Shown: positions 35,007-43,755 of the stretch, one piece after another
Layout: each line of letters begins with the position of its first letter
How positions within the stretch are numbered: position 1 is the stretch's first letter
NCBI GenBank assembly: GCA_963708895.1
Contig: CAVPUE010000002.1
Coordinates: forward strand, 372,001 to 436,000
Direction of reading: 5' to 3'
DNA: 64,000 nt
Source: Bacillus_BD sp963708895
GTDB lineage: Bacteria > Bacillota > Bacilli > Bacillales > Cytobacillaceae
Made by a program: the position numbers and the translations under genes
Notes under the pieces: model-generated
The model's input: the letters and a program-made list of their open reading frames with translations, nothing else
The model's database searches: none
Told to the model about the DNA's origin: nothing

Positions 35007-35900
35007 ATGGAAGAAGAGTTAAAGCGTTTTACCCATTTTTTAAGTGAGGAAAAAGGTTTGGCAGTAAACACGGTTGTATCATATGAGAGAGATTTAAAAA
35101 GTTATATAAAGTATATGAAAAATGTAGAACAAATCAAGGCATTTAATGATGTTCAGCGCATTTATATTACGCAATTTTTAAGTTATTTAAAAGAACAAGG
35201 GAAATCATCACGTACGATAGCAAGACATATTGCCTCCATAAGAGCTCTGCATCAGTTCTTACTTCGTGAAAAAGTGACCGAACATGATCCAACTGTCCAT
35301 CTTGAAACCCCAAATTTAGAAAAAACTCTACCAAAAGTTTTAAGTTTACAAGAAGTTGAAATATTACTGAATTCTCCTGATACATCAGATCATTATGGGC
35401 TCCGAGATAAAGCCATGTTAGAGTTGTTGTATGCAACAGGAATTCGAGTAAGTGAATTAATCACTTTAGAATTGGCAGATGTTCATTTAATGATGGGATT
35501 TATTCGTTGTATCGGAAAAGGCAACAAGGAGCGAATTATTCCAATCGGAAATACAGCAATCAAGGCGATCGAAGCATATTTAGAACAAGGGAGACCTCAA
35601 TTTATTTCTAATAAGAATCATGATCAATCCTTATTTTTAAATCACCACGGTAAACAGTTAACAAGACAGGGTTTTTGGAAGATTTTAAAGAAATTGGCAC
35701 TGAAGTCAGGAATTAATAAAGACTTAACACCACACACACTTAGACACTCATTTGCTACTCACTTGCTAGAAAATGGTGCCGATATCCGCTCAGTCCAAGA
35801 AATGCTTGGTCATGCTGATCTATCAACGACACAAGTTTATACAAAAGTGTCAAAATCGCGATTAAAGGATGTATATAGTCAGTTCCATCCACGAGCATAA
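35007..35900 (+). CDS. xerD: Site-specific tyrosine recombinase XerD (RipX)
   Basis: A 297-residue tyrosine recombinase. The N-terminal SAM-like core-binding domain is residues 1-90. The catalytic domain has the first Arg in ATGIRVSEL, the HxxR pair in HTLRHSFATH, the second His in LGHADLSTTQVY, and the nucleophile Tyr in QVYTKVS. With a CodV/XerC partner it resolves chromosome dimers at dif. ATG 35007 is eight bases after GGGGAG. It is the housekeeping xerD by position, so it gives no evidence of an integrated element. Confidence 0.94.
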   Translation: MEEELKRFTHFLSEEKGLAVNTVVSYERDLKSYIKYMKNVEQIKAFNDVQRIYITQFLSYLKEQGKSSRTIARHIASIRALHQFLLREKVTEHDPTVHLETPNLEKTLPKVLSLQEVEILLNSPDTSDHYGLRDKAMLELLYATGIRVSELITLELADVHLMMGFIRCIGKGNKERIIPIGNTAIKAIEAYLEQGRPQFISNKNHDQSLFLNHHGKQLTRQGFWKILKKLALKSGINKDLTPHTLRHSFATHLLENGADIRSVQEMLGHADLSTTQVYTKVSKSRLKDVYSQFHPRA

Positions 35901-35907
35901 ATAGATG

Positions 35908-35959
35908 AAAAAGAAACACAAAGGAATCCAACTTTATTCCTTTGTGTTTCTTTTTATTT
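35908..35959 (+). terminator. Terminator of xerD
   Basis: A 20-bp perfect stem: 35908-35927 (AAAAAGAAACACAAAGGAAT) pairs with 35936-35955, then a T-rich tail. Confidence 0.92.
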
Positions 35960-36059
35960 TACCCTCCGTAATAATTAATTTCCATCTTTTAGAAGTTCCT
36001 GTATAAATTTGTCATTAATGGAAAAAATAAAGGTATAGAAAGAATGGAGGGGTTTTGTG

Positions 36060-37226
36060 ATGAAACGACTTGTTTCTGTTATGCTTACGATCATATTGCT
36101 TACAACCTTAGCTGTCCCCTTGGCTTTTGCTGAGGAAAAAACAGGGGTTGAATTGGCTGATAATGTAAAGTCTGCCATATTAATTGAGCGTGATACAGGT
36201 AAAGTATTATATGAAAAAAACAGCAATGAATCATTGCCGCCAGCAAGTATGACGAAAGTCATGACGATGCTTTTAATTATGGAAGCATTGGATGAAGGAA
36301 AGCTATCCTATAATGAAAAAGTGCGTGCTAGTGAGTATGCCGCTTCCATGGGAGGCTCACAAATCTTTTTAGAAGCAGGCGAAGAAATGACAGTCGAAGA
36401 ACTTTTGAAGGGAATTGCGATTGGTTCGGGAAATGATGCAGCCGTCGCAATGGCAGAAAGAATTGCCGGTTCTGAAGAAGCTTTTATCGACATGATGAAT
36501 AAAAAAGCCGAAGAATTAGAACTAAAAGATACCAAATTTCAAAACACAACAGGGTTACCTGTAGAGGAACATTATAGTTCTGCCCATGATATGGCAATCA
36601 TGTCAAAGGAATTACTTAAATATGAGGATATTACCAAGTATACAGGCAAGTATGAAGCCTATTTACGCGAAGATACAGATAACAAATTTTGGCTAGTCAA
36701 CACAAATAAGCTCGTTCGCTTTTATCCAGGTGTAGATGGATTAAAAACAGGCTTTACTCGTGAAGCGATGTATTGTTTAACAGCGACAGCCGAAAAGGAT
36801 GGAATGAGAGTAATAGCGGTTGTGTTTGGTGCTCCTACACCAAAGGATCGCAATGCCCAAGTGACGAAAATGCTAGATTATGCATTTAGCCAATATAAAA
36901 CACATCCAATGTTTGAACGTAACCACGTGATGGGCTCTGCTAAAATAAGCAAAGGCAAAGATAAAACATTGGATGTTGTTACAAGTGAACCGATTTCCTT
37001 GCTTACTAAAAAGGGTGAAAATATTGATGATGTGAGCCAAAAAGTAACGGTTCATAAAGACTTAAAAGCACCCATTAAAAAAGGAGATCCAGTTGGGGAA
37101 TTGGTCATTGAAAAAAATGGAGAGAAATTAATCCAAAGTCCATTAGTAGCAAAAGAAGATATCGATAAAGCAAGCTGGTGGGATTTATTTAAGCGATCAT
37201 TTGGAATCTTTTCAAAAACAAACTAA
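36060..37226 (+). CDS. dacF: D-alanyl-D-alanine carboxypeptidase DacF (sporulation PBP)
   Basis: A 388-residue S11 serine peptidase with a signal peptide ending near residue 25 (AVPLAFAEE). Active-site motifs are SMTK (PASMTKVM), SGN (GIAIGSGNDAAVA) and KTG (DGLKTGFTREA). A C-terminal beta-domain and amphipathic helix (WWDLFKRSFGIF) should hold it on the membrane. It trims spore peptidoglycan peptides with DacB. In B. subtilis the gene precedes spoIIAA and is transcribed in the forespore by sigma-F. GGAGGGG precedes ATG 36060. The usual neighbours drm and pupG between xerD and dacF are absent here. Confidence 0.94.
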   Translation: MKRLVSVMLTIILLTTLAVPLAFAEEKTGVELADNVKSAILIERDTGKVLYEKNSNESLPPASMTKVMTMLLIMEALDEGKLSYNEKVRASEYAASMGGSQIFLEAGEEMTVEELLKGIAIGSGNDAAVAMAERIAGSEEAFIDMMNKKAEELELKDTKFQNTTGLPVEEHYSSAHDMAIMSKELLKYEDITKYTGKYEAYLREDTDNKFWLVNTNKLVRFYPGVDGLKTGFTREAMYCLTATAEKDGMRVIAVVFGAPTPKDRNAQVTKMLDYAFSQYKTHPMFERNHVMGSAKISKGKDKTLDVVTSEPISLLTKKGENIDDVSQKVTVHKDLKAPIKKGDPVGELVIEKNGEKLIQSPLVAKEDIDKASWWDLFKRSFGIFSKTN

Positions 37227-37272
37227 CAAACTGTAGGATTTTAGCGAAAGTACACTAGTTTTGTTTTTAAGA

Positions 37273-37299
37273 AGGAAATGCAGTTAGTTTTATAGAATT
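37273..37299 (+). promoter_or_regulatory. Sigma-H-type promoter of spoIIAA-spoIIAB-sigF
   Basis: AGGAAAT at 37273-37279 and GAATT at 37295-37299 match the sigma-H -35 (AGGAWWT) and -10 (GAAT) with about the right spacing. It lies in the dacF-spoIIAA interval where sigma-H and Spo0A act in B. subtilis. Confidence 0.6.
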
Positions 37300-37359
37300 G
37301 ACTCACTATTAGGTGCCATTTTATGTATGAAAGACATGAAAGAAAGGGGCAACGAAAAA

Positions 37360-37710
37360 GTGAGTCTGAGTATTGAATTGGAAGTCAAACAAGATGTATT
37401 ATGCATTCGTTTATCAGGAGAATTGGATCATCATACTGCCGATGAACTTCGACGTAAAACCGTTAATGCCATTGAAAGTCATGACATTCGCCATATTGTC
37501 TTAAACCTTGAACATGTAAGTTTTATGGATAGCTCTGGCTTAGGAGTTATTCTTGGGCGCTACAAACAAATTAAACAGGTAAATGGCGAAATGGTCGTAT
37601 GTGCAATATCCCCACCTATTCAAAGACTATTTGATTTGTCAGGCTTATTTAAAATTATTCGATTAGAGCCTACAGAAGAAAATGCTTTGCAAAGACTGGG
37701 GGTTGCTTGA
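37360..37710 (+). CDS. spoIIAA: Anti-sigma-F factor antagonist SpoIIAA
   Basis: A 116-residue STAS-domain protein. The phosphorylatable Ser lies in FMDSSGLGVILGRY; GELDHHTADELR opens the fold. Dephosphorylated by SpoIIE, it releases sigma-F from SpoIIAB. The start at GTG 37360 (MSLSIELEV) matches the family N-terminus, with GAAAGGGG ten bases upstream; the ATG at 37327 is an unlikely extension. First gene of the three-gene spoIIA operon. Confidence 0.95.
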   Translation: MSLSIELEVKQDVLCIRLSGELDHHTADELRRKTVNAIESHDIRHIVLNLEHVSFMDSSGLGVILGRYKQIKQVNGEMVVCAISPPIQRLFDLSGLFKIIRLEPTEENALQRLGVA

Positions 37711-37712
37711 TC

Positions 37713-38153
37713 GTGAAAAATGAAATGAAGCTTCAATTTAGTGCATTAAGTCAAAATGAATCCTTTGCACGTGTAACAGTCGCTGCTTTTATTTCACAAT
37801 TAGATCCAAATCTGGATGAACTAACAGAAATCAAAACGGTTGTATCTGAAGCAGTAACAAATGCAATTATTCACGGTTACGATAGTGATCCAAATGGAAT
37901 CGTCTATATTACGGTGACTCTTGAAAATGGATATGTTGTGGTAACGATTAAAGATGAGGGTGTCGGAATTTTGGATGTAGAAGAAGCAAGACAACCTCTT
38001 TATACGACAAAGCCTGAATTAGAAAGGTCAGGAATGGGATTTACAATTATGGAAAATTTTATGGATGACATCGAAGTAAATTCGCAGCCAGGTAAAGGTA
38101 CCGAGATCCGACTACGAAAGCATTTACAAAAAAGTAAAATGCTATGCAATTAA
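37713..38153 (+). CDS. spoIIAB: Anti-sigma-F factor and SpoIIAA kinase SpoIIAB
   Basis: A 146-residue GHKL-fold kinase. The N-box is EAVTNAIIHGY, the G1 box is DEGVGI and the second Gly box is RSGMGFTIM. It binds sigma-F with ATP and phosphorylates SpoIIAA. GTG 37713 gives MKNEMKLQFSALSQ, the normal N-terminus, with GGGGG upstream; it starts three bases after spoIIAA stops. Length equals the B. subtilis protein. Confidence 0.95.
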   Translation: MKNEMKLQFSALSQNESFARVTVAAFISQLDPNLDELTEIKTVVSEAVTNAIIHGYDSDPNGIVYITVTLENGYVVVTIKDEGVGILDVEEARQPLYTTKPELERSGMGFTIMENFMDDIEVNSQPGKGTEIRLRKHLQKSKMLCN

Positions 38154-38165
38154 GGAGTCTTGCCA

Positions 38166-38924
38166 ATGGATGTGGAGGTTAAAACAGAAAAGAGTCAACC
38201 TTATTTAAAAGATAATGAGGTAAAAATATTAATTAAGCAAAGTCAAGATGGCGATCAAAGTGCTAGAGATATGATTGCACAAAAAAATATGCGATTAGTT
38301 TGGTCTGTTGTCCAACGGTTTTTAAATCGTGGTTATGAACCAGATGACCTTTTTCAAATAGGGTGTATCGGATTATTAAAGTCAGTGGATAAATTTGATT
38401 TATCTTATGATGTTAAATTTTCAACGTATGCCGTACCTATGATTATCGGTGAAATTCAACGTTTTATTCGTGATGATGGAACGGTAAAAGTAAGCCGTTC
38501 TTTAAAGGAATTAGGAAATAAGATTCGTAAAGCAAAAGATGAATTATCAAAGAAATTAGGTAGAACCCCGACGATTAATGAGTTATCAGAGTATATGGAA
38601 ATCCCAACTGAAGATATTATTATGGCACAGGATGCAAGTCGAACACCATCTTCGATTCATGAAACGGTTTATGAGAATGATGGTGATCCCATCACCCTCC
38701 TCGACCAAATTGATGATGGGAATGAAGGGAAATGGTTTGACAAAATTGCTTTAAAAGAAGCGATTCAAGAACTAGAAGAGAGAGAAAGATTAATCGTCTA
38801 TCTACGGTACTATAAAGATCAAACACAATCAGAAGTAGCGGTCAGACTAGGGATCTCACAAGTACAGGTATCACGATTAGAAAAGAAAATTCTTCAACAA
38901 ATGAAAGAACGTATGGACATTTAA
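38166..38924 (+). CDS. sigF: RNA polymerase sigma-F factor (forespore)
   Basis: A 252-residue group 3 sigma factor with region 2 (RFLNRGYEPDDLFQIGCIGL, STYAVPMIIGEIQRFIRDD), region 3 (SKKLGRTPTINELSEYME) and region 4 (QSEVAVRLGISQVQVSRLEK). It directs early forespore genes, including dacF. ATG 38166 is eight bases after AAGGAG. The last codons form one arm of the terminator. Confidence 0.96.
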   Translation: MDVEVKTEKSQPYLKDNEVKILIKQSQDGDQSARDMIAQKNMRLVWSVVQRFLNRGYEPDDLFQIGCIGLLKSVDKFDLSYDVKFSTYAVPMIIGEIQRFIRDDGTVKVSRSLKELGNKIRKAKDELSKKLGRTPTINELSEYMEIPTEDIIMAQDASRTPSSIHETVYENDGDPITLLDQIDDGNEGKWFDKIALKEAIQELEERERLIVYLRYYKDQTQSEVAVRLGISQVQVSRLEKKILQQMKERMDI

Positions 38925-38942
38925 TTCCATACGTTCTTTTTT
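38904..38942 (+). terminator. Terminator of the spoIIA-sigF operon
   Basis: AAAGAACGTATGGA / TCCATACGTTCTTT, first arm inside the sigF coding end, then TTTATTTG. Confidence 0.9.
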
Positions 38943-39004
38943 ATTTGTTGATATTTGATTTCTCAACCATTTAAATTGAACACCGCTATATCCATTTATT
39001 GGAG

Positions 39005-39035
39005 TTCATGATTGCTTCTTACCTAAGAAATACTA
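39005..39035 (+). promoter_or_regulatory. Sigma-G-like promoter of the spoVA operon
   Basis: CATG (39007-39010) and AATACTA (39029-39035), 18 bases apart, resemble the sigma-G -35 (YATR) and -10 (CATNNTA). This fits the forespore expression of spoVA in B. subtilis. Weak match, supported by position. Confidence 0.4.
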
Positions 39036-39074
39036 CTTGATAAGAGGAAAATGCTGTTGTGGGATGTGAACAAG

Positions 39075-39689
39075 TTGGAAAAAACGGTTTATATACGTCT
39101 TCGTCACCGTGTTTTTATTCAACCAAACGATAAAATTTTTTTAAAAGACATCGCGCAAATCATTGCAGAAGACGCTTTACATAACCAAATAGGTGATCGA
39201 GTTCTATATCAAGCAGATGCTAAAGATCGAAACATTATTATTATCGATGTCATGCACGTTGTGGAAGAAATCAAAAAATTTGATTCAATGATTGATGTTC
39301 AGATCATCGGACCATCACAAACCATTATTGAGGTCGTTTATAAAAAAAGAAAAATATCACCTATTTTCTTCTTAATCATTTGGTTTTTATTATTTTTTGG
39401 ATCCATGCTTACCATTATGAATTTTCATGAGGATGTAAGTATGCAAGACGCACACCAAAGACTGTATAAAATCATTACAGGGAAAAGCGTTGATAAACCC
39501 TTGATGTTTCAAATTCCCTATTCCTTTGGTTTAGGTCTTGGAATGATTCTTTTCTTTAATCATGTATTTAAGAAAAGACTTAATGAAGAACCGAGTCCGC
39601 TAGAAGTTGAAATGTTTAATTATCAACAAGACCTCGATCGCTACGTCGTCATGCATGAAAATAAAGAAAGCATGTCAAGGAAAGAATAA
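39075..39689 (+). CDS. spoVAA: Stage V sporulation protein AA
   Basis: A 204-residue SpoVAA. The soluble N-terminal part opens EKTVYIRLRHRV; two membrane helices follow (FFLIIWFLLFFGSMLTIM and FGLGLGMILFFNHVF), then RLNEEPSPLEVEMFNYQ, the family end. I choose TTG 39075 because it gives the conserved N-terminus and GGGATGTG lies upstream. ATG 39051 would leave almost no leader after the predicted sigma-G start. First gene of spoVA, which moves dipicolinic acid into the spore. Confidence 0.88.
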   Translation: MEKTVYIRLRHRVFIQPNDKIFLKDIAQIIAEDALHNQIGDRVLYQADAKDRNIIIIDVMHVVEEIKKFDSMIDVQIIGPSQTIIEVVYKKRKISPIFFLIIWFLLFFGSMLTIMNFHEDVSMQDAHQRLYKIITGKSVDKPLMFQIPYSFGLGLGMILFFNHVFKKRLNEEPSPLEVEMFNYQQDLDRYVVMHENKESMSRKE

Positions 39690-39690
39690 T

Positions 39691-40107
39691 ATGAAATCTT
39701 TATTTATCATCTTTATTGGTCTAGCAGGTGGACTTTCTGTCGGTGCAGGCTATGTTGCCTTTTTAACGGTTTTAGGCATTATCCCACGATTGACACAATT
39801 ATCGAAAACAATGAAAAAAATAAGAATGTATGAGTGGGCGGTTGTGTTGGGAGCGGTTGCTGGAACCATTGCCTTTTTACAAGAACCACATTTACATCTT
39901 CCCTCATTTATTTTAATTGGTTTCGGCTTAGCGGGAGGAACCTTTGTTGGGATGATGGCTGCTGGATTAACGGAGGTCCTTAATGTATGGCCGATCATGG
40001 CTAAACGAATTGGCGTTGAGGAAAAAATTGTGATTTTAATGATGGCATTAGCACTTGGGAAAATAGTAGGGTCTCTCTTTCAGTGGATCTATTTTGTGGA
40101 CCACTAG
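39691..40107 (+). CDS. spoVAB: Stage V sporulation protein AB
   Basis: A 138-residue membrane protein with about four or five helices. Typical stretches are GLAGGLSVGAGYVAFLTVLG, PRLTQLSKT and GMMAAGLTEVLNVWPI. The true start is ATG 39691, one base after the spoVAA stop, with AAGGAAAG upstream; the longer in-frame extension overlaps spoVAA. In B. subtilis spoVAC follows, but here it does not. Confidence 0.9.
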   Translation: MKSLFIIFIGLAGGLSVGAGYVAFLTVLGIIPRLTQLSKTMKKIRMYEWAVVLGAVAGTIAFLQEPHLHLPSFILIGFGLAGGTFVGMMAAGLTEVLNVWPIMAKRIGVEEKIVILMMALALGKIVGSLFQWIYFVDH

Positions 40108-40110
40108 TAA

Positions 40111-40133
40111 AGGCTCTTTTCGAAAACAGTCTT
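40111..40133. mobile_element. Possible minimal MITE remnant (joined ends) at the spoVAC-VAD-VAEb gap
   Basis: AGGCTCTTTTC joined to GAAAACAGTCTT. The left half equals one MITE terminus and the right half nearly equals the other (GAAAACAGCCT). The interior is gone. It lies directly between spoVAB and spoVAEa, where three genes are missing. At 23 bases chance or convergence cannot be excluded. Confidence 0.45.
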
Positions 40134-40164
40134 GATAAATCGACGATAGAAAGGACAAGACAAA

Positions 40165-40767
40165 ATGGATCATAGGAGAAAGGTCATTTTAGTTACAGAT
40201 GGTGATGAATATGCTCGTAAGTCGCTTGAAATCGTAGCAAAAGAAATAGGCTGTCGATGTATATCAAGTTCACATGGCAATCCATCTGTGTTAAGTGGAC
40301 CAGAAATTATCAAACAAATTAAAAAGGCAGATCATGATCCTATTCTTGCCATGTTCGATGATAGTGGCTGTATTGGAGAGGGAGAAGGGGAAAGAGCGTT
40401 AAAATATGTAGCAACACATAAAGAAATCGAGGTGCTAGGAGTGATTGCCGTTGCATCAAGAACAAGAAAGGAAGAATGGACAAGAATCAATATCAGTATT
40501 GATCGTGAAGGCCATATAACAGAGAAAGGAGTAGATAAATATGGTATTCAAGAAATGGAGGAAGGAAGGTTGTATGGTGATACCGTATATTGTCTCGATG
40601 AATTAAACATACCAATTGTAGTTGGAATAGGTGATCCCGGAAAAATGGCTGGAAAAGATGATTATGAAATTGGTTCACCGATTACAAAACAAGCCGTACA
40701 ACTTATTTTGGAAAGGAGTGGTTATGATGTCTCAAGTGAAGGAAAAAGAAAAAACGCCGATTCCTAA
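40165..40767 (+). CDS. spoVAEA: Stage V sporulation protein AEa
   Basis: A 200-residue soluble protein that opens KVILVTDGDEYARKSLEI. It has MFDDSGCIGEGEGERALKYV and later GIGDPGKMAGKDDYEIGSPI, the recognisable SpoVAEa pattern. It has no membrane segment. AGAAAGGAC precedes ATG 40165. Its end overlaps spoVAF by about 40 bases. In B. subtilis it follows spoVAEb; that gene and spoVAC/VAD are missing upstream. It is reported in the family as a cytosolic accessory of the SpoVA channel, dispensable in some species. Confidence 0.92.
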   Translation: MDHRRKVILVTDGDEYARKSLEIVAKEIGCRCISSSHGNPSVLSGPEIIKQIKKADHDPILAMFDDSGCIGEGEGERALKYVATHKEIEVLGVIAVASRTRKEEWTRINISIDREGHITEKGVDKYGIQEMEEGRLYGDTVYCLDELNIPIVVGIGDPGKMAGKDDYEIGSPITKQAVQLILERSGYDVSSEGKRKNADS

Positions 40768-42208
40768 ATCAGTAGATGAAATTGAACAGTATATGAAAGA
40801 AAATGTAGGACTTGGAAAAAGTTTTGACTTAGGGGTTAGGAAACTAAAAATATTACATAGAGACGTTCATTTTTATTATGTAAATGGTTTATGTGACACA
40901 TCATTTATTATTGAGATAACGGAACAATTAGTTGAAATTAACGATCATGAAGAGGATTCTTCCAAACTATTTGATATTGTACAAAACCGATTGGTTCACC
41001 AGTCGGTTACTCCGATAAAATCAATGGATGAATTAGTAGATGAAGTACTCTCTGGCTTAATTGCCGTTGTTGTTGATGGGGTTGATACTGGACTGGTTGT
41101 TGATGTTAGAAGCTATCCAGGTAGAACACCAATAGAACCCGATACAGAAAAAGTTATTCGAGGATCAAGGGACGGATTCGTTGAGAATATTATTATTAAT
41201 ACGGCAATTACTAGAAGAAGAATCAGAGATGAAAATTTACGTTTTGAAATTATGCGGATAAGCGAAAGAGGGAAAACGGATATAGCGATTGGATATATAG
41301 ATGGAATTGCTAATCAGGGTCTGGTTGAAAAAATACGTAAGGAACTTCAGAATATCGTGATTGATGGACTTCCATTAGCGGATAAAACAATTGAAGAGTT
41401 TATCCTAAAACAAGGATATAACCCATATCCATTAGTAAGGTATACGGAACGTGCAGATATCGCAGCGACTCACCTGTTAGAAGGTCATGTTCTTATTTAT
41501 GTTGATACGTCACCGAGCGTAATTATCACGCCAACGACTATTTTTCATCATATGCAGCATGTAGAAGAATATCGTCAATCACCAGGAGTAGGAACTTTTG
41601 TAAGATGGGTTCGATTTTTTGGGATCATTTCTTCGCTCTTTTTATTGCCTTTGTGGTTTTTATTTGTTTTAGAGCCACATCACTTGCCTGAAAGAATGGC
41701 CTTCATTGGACCAAATGAGTTAACGAACATTCCGATTGTTGTGCAAATCTTTTTAGCGGATATTGGAATTGAATTTTTACGAATGGCTGCTATACACACC
41801 CCTACAGCGCTCTCAACAGCAATGGGCTTAGTGGCAGCGGTATTGATTGGACAAATTGCGATTGATGTTGGACTGCTTGTTCCTGAAGTCATTTTATATG
41901 TCGCCGTTGCAGCGATGGGGAATTTTGCAACCCCAAGTTATGAATTAAGTATTGCGAATAAACTGGCCCGACTTGGTATATTAATCATGGTCGCTATTTT
42001 TCATACTCCTGGTTTAATTTTAGGGATTACGGTATACATCATTTTATTAGCAAGAATACGTTCTTTCAATACCCCCTATTTATGGCCGGTAATCCCATTC
42101 CATCCGAAAGCATTTTTACATATTCTGATTCGAAGAGCTGTTCCTGGTTCACAGATTAGACCTAGTATCATGCATACGGAAAATCGGGTGAGACAACCTA
42201 AACAATAA
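40724..42208 (+). CDS. spoVAF: Stage V sporulation protein AF (GerA-family membrane protein)
   Basis: A 494-residue paralogue of germinant receptor A subunits. The N-terminal cytosolic domain is residues 1-270; five or so membrane helices follow, starting with FFGIISSLFLLPLWFLF. VDTSPSVIITPTTIFHH precedes the first helix. The start is 40724 (or ATG 40727), following AAAGGAG; upstream in-frame codons overlap spoVAEa. It ends the shortened spoVA cluster and has a strong terminator. Known members influence germination. Confidence 0.92.
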   Translation: MMSQVKEKEKTPIPKSVDEIEQYMKENVGLGKSFDLGVRKLKILHRDVHFYYVNGLCDTSFIIEITEQLVEINDHEEDSSKLFDIVQNRLVHQSVTPIKSMDELVDEVLSGLIAVVVDGVDTGLVVDVRSYPGRTPIEPDTEKVIRGSRDGFVENIIINTAITRRRIRDENLRFEIMRISERGKTDIAIGYIDGIANQGLVEKIRKELQNIVIDGLPLADKTIEEFILKQGYNPYPLVRYTERADIAATHLLEGHVLIYVDTSPSVIITPTTIFHHMQHVEEYRQSPGVGTFVRWVRFFGIISSLFLLPLWFLFVLEPHHLPERMAFIGPNELTNIPIVVQIFLADIGIEFLRMAAIHTPTALSTAMGLVAAVLIGQIAIDVGLLVPEVILYVAVAAMGNFATPSYELSIANKLARLGILIMVAIFHTPGLILGITVYIILLARIRSFNTPYLWPVIPFHPKAFLHILIRRAVPGSQIRPSIMHTENRVRQPKQ

Positions 42209-42218
42209 ATGGAAGGAA

Positions 42219-42256
42219 AACTTGTAGAGAATATTAGGCTCTACAAGTTCTTTTAT
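42219..42256 (+). terminator. Terminator of the spoVA cluster
   Basis: AACTTGTAGAG (42219-42229) / CTCTACAAGTT (42239-42249) followed by CTTTTATTT. Confidence 0.88.
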
Positions 42257-42406
42257 TTGGAAAATGTTACGTATGAAAATAAGTAGTTGGAAGCGTTTTA
42301 AGACTTTTTCCTATATTGCGATTTACAATTTGTTATGGTAAATTAATTAAACAAGTTTGAAAATGGGAACGTTTTATGATATTTCAATTAGGAACGAGGG
42401 ACATAC

Positions 42407-43729
42407 ATGTATTATTATGGAACGACCGCAGTAAATGATAAAGGTCATTTAGAAATTGGTGGGGTTGATACAGTCGATATCGTAAAAGAATTTGGAACAC
42501 CCGTCTATGTTTACGATATCGCTTTAATTAGACAAAGAGCCAGGAGCTTTAAAGAAGCTTTTCATAATAATGGAATCAAAGCACAGGTCTCTTTTGCAAG
42601 CAAAGCCTTTTCATCAATAGCAATGGTTCAATTAGCTGAAGAAGAGGGCCTTTCTCTAGATGTTGTATCTGGAGGAGAATTATATACGGCAATTGCTGCT
42701 GATTTTCCAATGGAAAGAGTCCATTTCCACGGGAATAATAAAAGTAGAGAAGAATTGACGATGGCTCTAGAACATAAAATTGGCTATGTTGTCGTCGATA
42801 ATTTTTACGAATTAGAACTGTTGGAACAATTATGTGCTGAAAAACAACAAAAAATGTCTGTCGTTATCAGAATTACACCTGGTATTGAAGCACATACACA
42901 TGATTATATCTTGACAGGACAAGAGGATTCTAAATTTGGATTTGGATTACAAAATGGACAGGCAGAGGAAGCACTTTCAAAAATTATCCATTCTACATGG
43001 CTGATTCCTTCTGGAGTTCATTGTCATATTGGATCACAAATTTTTGAAACAACAGGCTTTATTCTTGCTGTACAAAAGATATTCCAAACTTTATCACAAT
43101 GGAAAACGACATTTTCATTCCAACCAGAGATTTTAAATCTCGGTGGTGGATTTGGAATTCGATATACAGATGAGGATGATCCCAAACCTGCAGACGACTA
43201 TGTAACTGAAATTATTGCAGAAGTGAAAAAACAAGCGAAAGAATATTCAATGAAAATTCCTGAAATTGGGATTGAACCCGGAAGATCTTTAGTAGGGGAT
43301 GCAGGTATCACTCTTTATAAGATCGGATCAAAAAAAGAAGTACCAAATGTCCGCAAATATATTGCGATTGATGGAGGAATGACGGATAATCTTCGACCTG
43401 CCCTTTATCAAGCGAAATATGAAGCGGTCCTTGCTAATAAGCCACTAGAAAAGACAACGGAAGTGGTATCGATTGCAGGTAAATGTTGTGAATCAGGGGA
43501 TATGTTGATCTGGGATTTACCATTGCCAGAGACTAATGATGAAGATATTTTAGCTGTATTTTGTACGGGGGCATATGGTTATTCGATGGCAAATAACTAT
43601 AACAGAATTCCGCGTCCTCCAGTCGTTTTTGTAGAAAATGGAGCAGCTAAACTAGTGATTAAAAGAGAAACATATGAAGATCTCGTTCGACTCGATCTAT
43701 CTATCAATGAAAAAGCTAAGCATTTGTAA
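42407..43729 (+). CDS. lysA: Diaminopimelate decarboxylase
   Basis: A 440-residue PLP enzyme with an alanine-racemase-fold barrel. The PLP Lys is in VSFASKAFSSIAM, the phosphate-binding Gly run in ILNLGGGFGIRY, EPGRSLVGDAG is the family signature, and the catalytic Cys lies in GKCCESGD. It makes lysine from meso-diaminopimelate, the last step of the pathway. It follows spoVAF as in B. subtilis. The stop lies inside the following terminator. The leader (42257-42406) shows no lysine riboswitch. Confidence 0.95.
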   Translation: MYYYGTTAVNDKGHLEIGGVDTVDIVKEFGTPVYVYDIALIRQRARSFKEAFHNNGIKAQVSFASKAFSSIAMVQLAEEEGLSLDVVSGGELYTAIAADFPMERVHFHGNNKSREELTMALEHKIGYVVVDNFYELELLEQLCAEKQQKMSVVIRITPGIEAHTHDYILTGQEDSKFGFGLQNGQAEEALSKIIHSTWLIPSGVHCHIGSQIFETTGFILAVQKIFQTLSQWKTTFSFQPEILNLGGGFGIRYTDEDDPKPADDYVTEIIAEVKKQAKEYSMKIPEIGIEPGRSLVGDAGITLYKIGSKKEVPNVRKYIAIDGGMTDNLRPALYQAKYEAVLANKPLEKTTEVVSIAGKCCESGDMLIWDLPLPETNDEDILAVFCTGAYGYSMANNYNRIPRPPVVFVENGAAKLVIKRETYEDLVRLDLSINEKAKHL

Positions 43730-43744
43730 AAATGCTTAGCTTTT
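43711..43744. terminator. Bidirectional terminator between lysA and ypuA
   Basis: A 14-bp perfect stem, AAAAGCTAAGCATT / AATGCTTAGCTTTT, serves convergent lysA and ypuA and overlaps the lysA stop. Confidence 0.9.
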
Positions 43745-43755
43745 GTGTGTGAAAA

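Noticed and set aside
35007..35900. Integrase marking a prophage or integrative element
   Set aside because: The tyrosine recombinase is chromosomal xerD in conserved context; no attachment repeats or phage genes lie nearby.
42257..42406. Lysine riboswitch before lysA
   Set aside because: The 150-base leader is too short and lacks the L-box core; the nearest structure is the spoVAF terminator.
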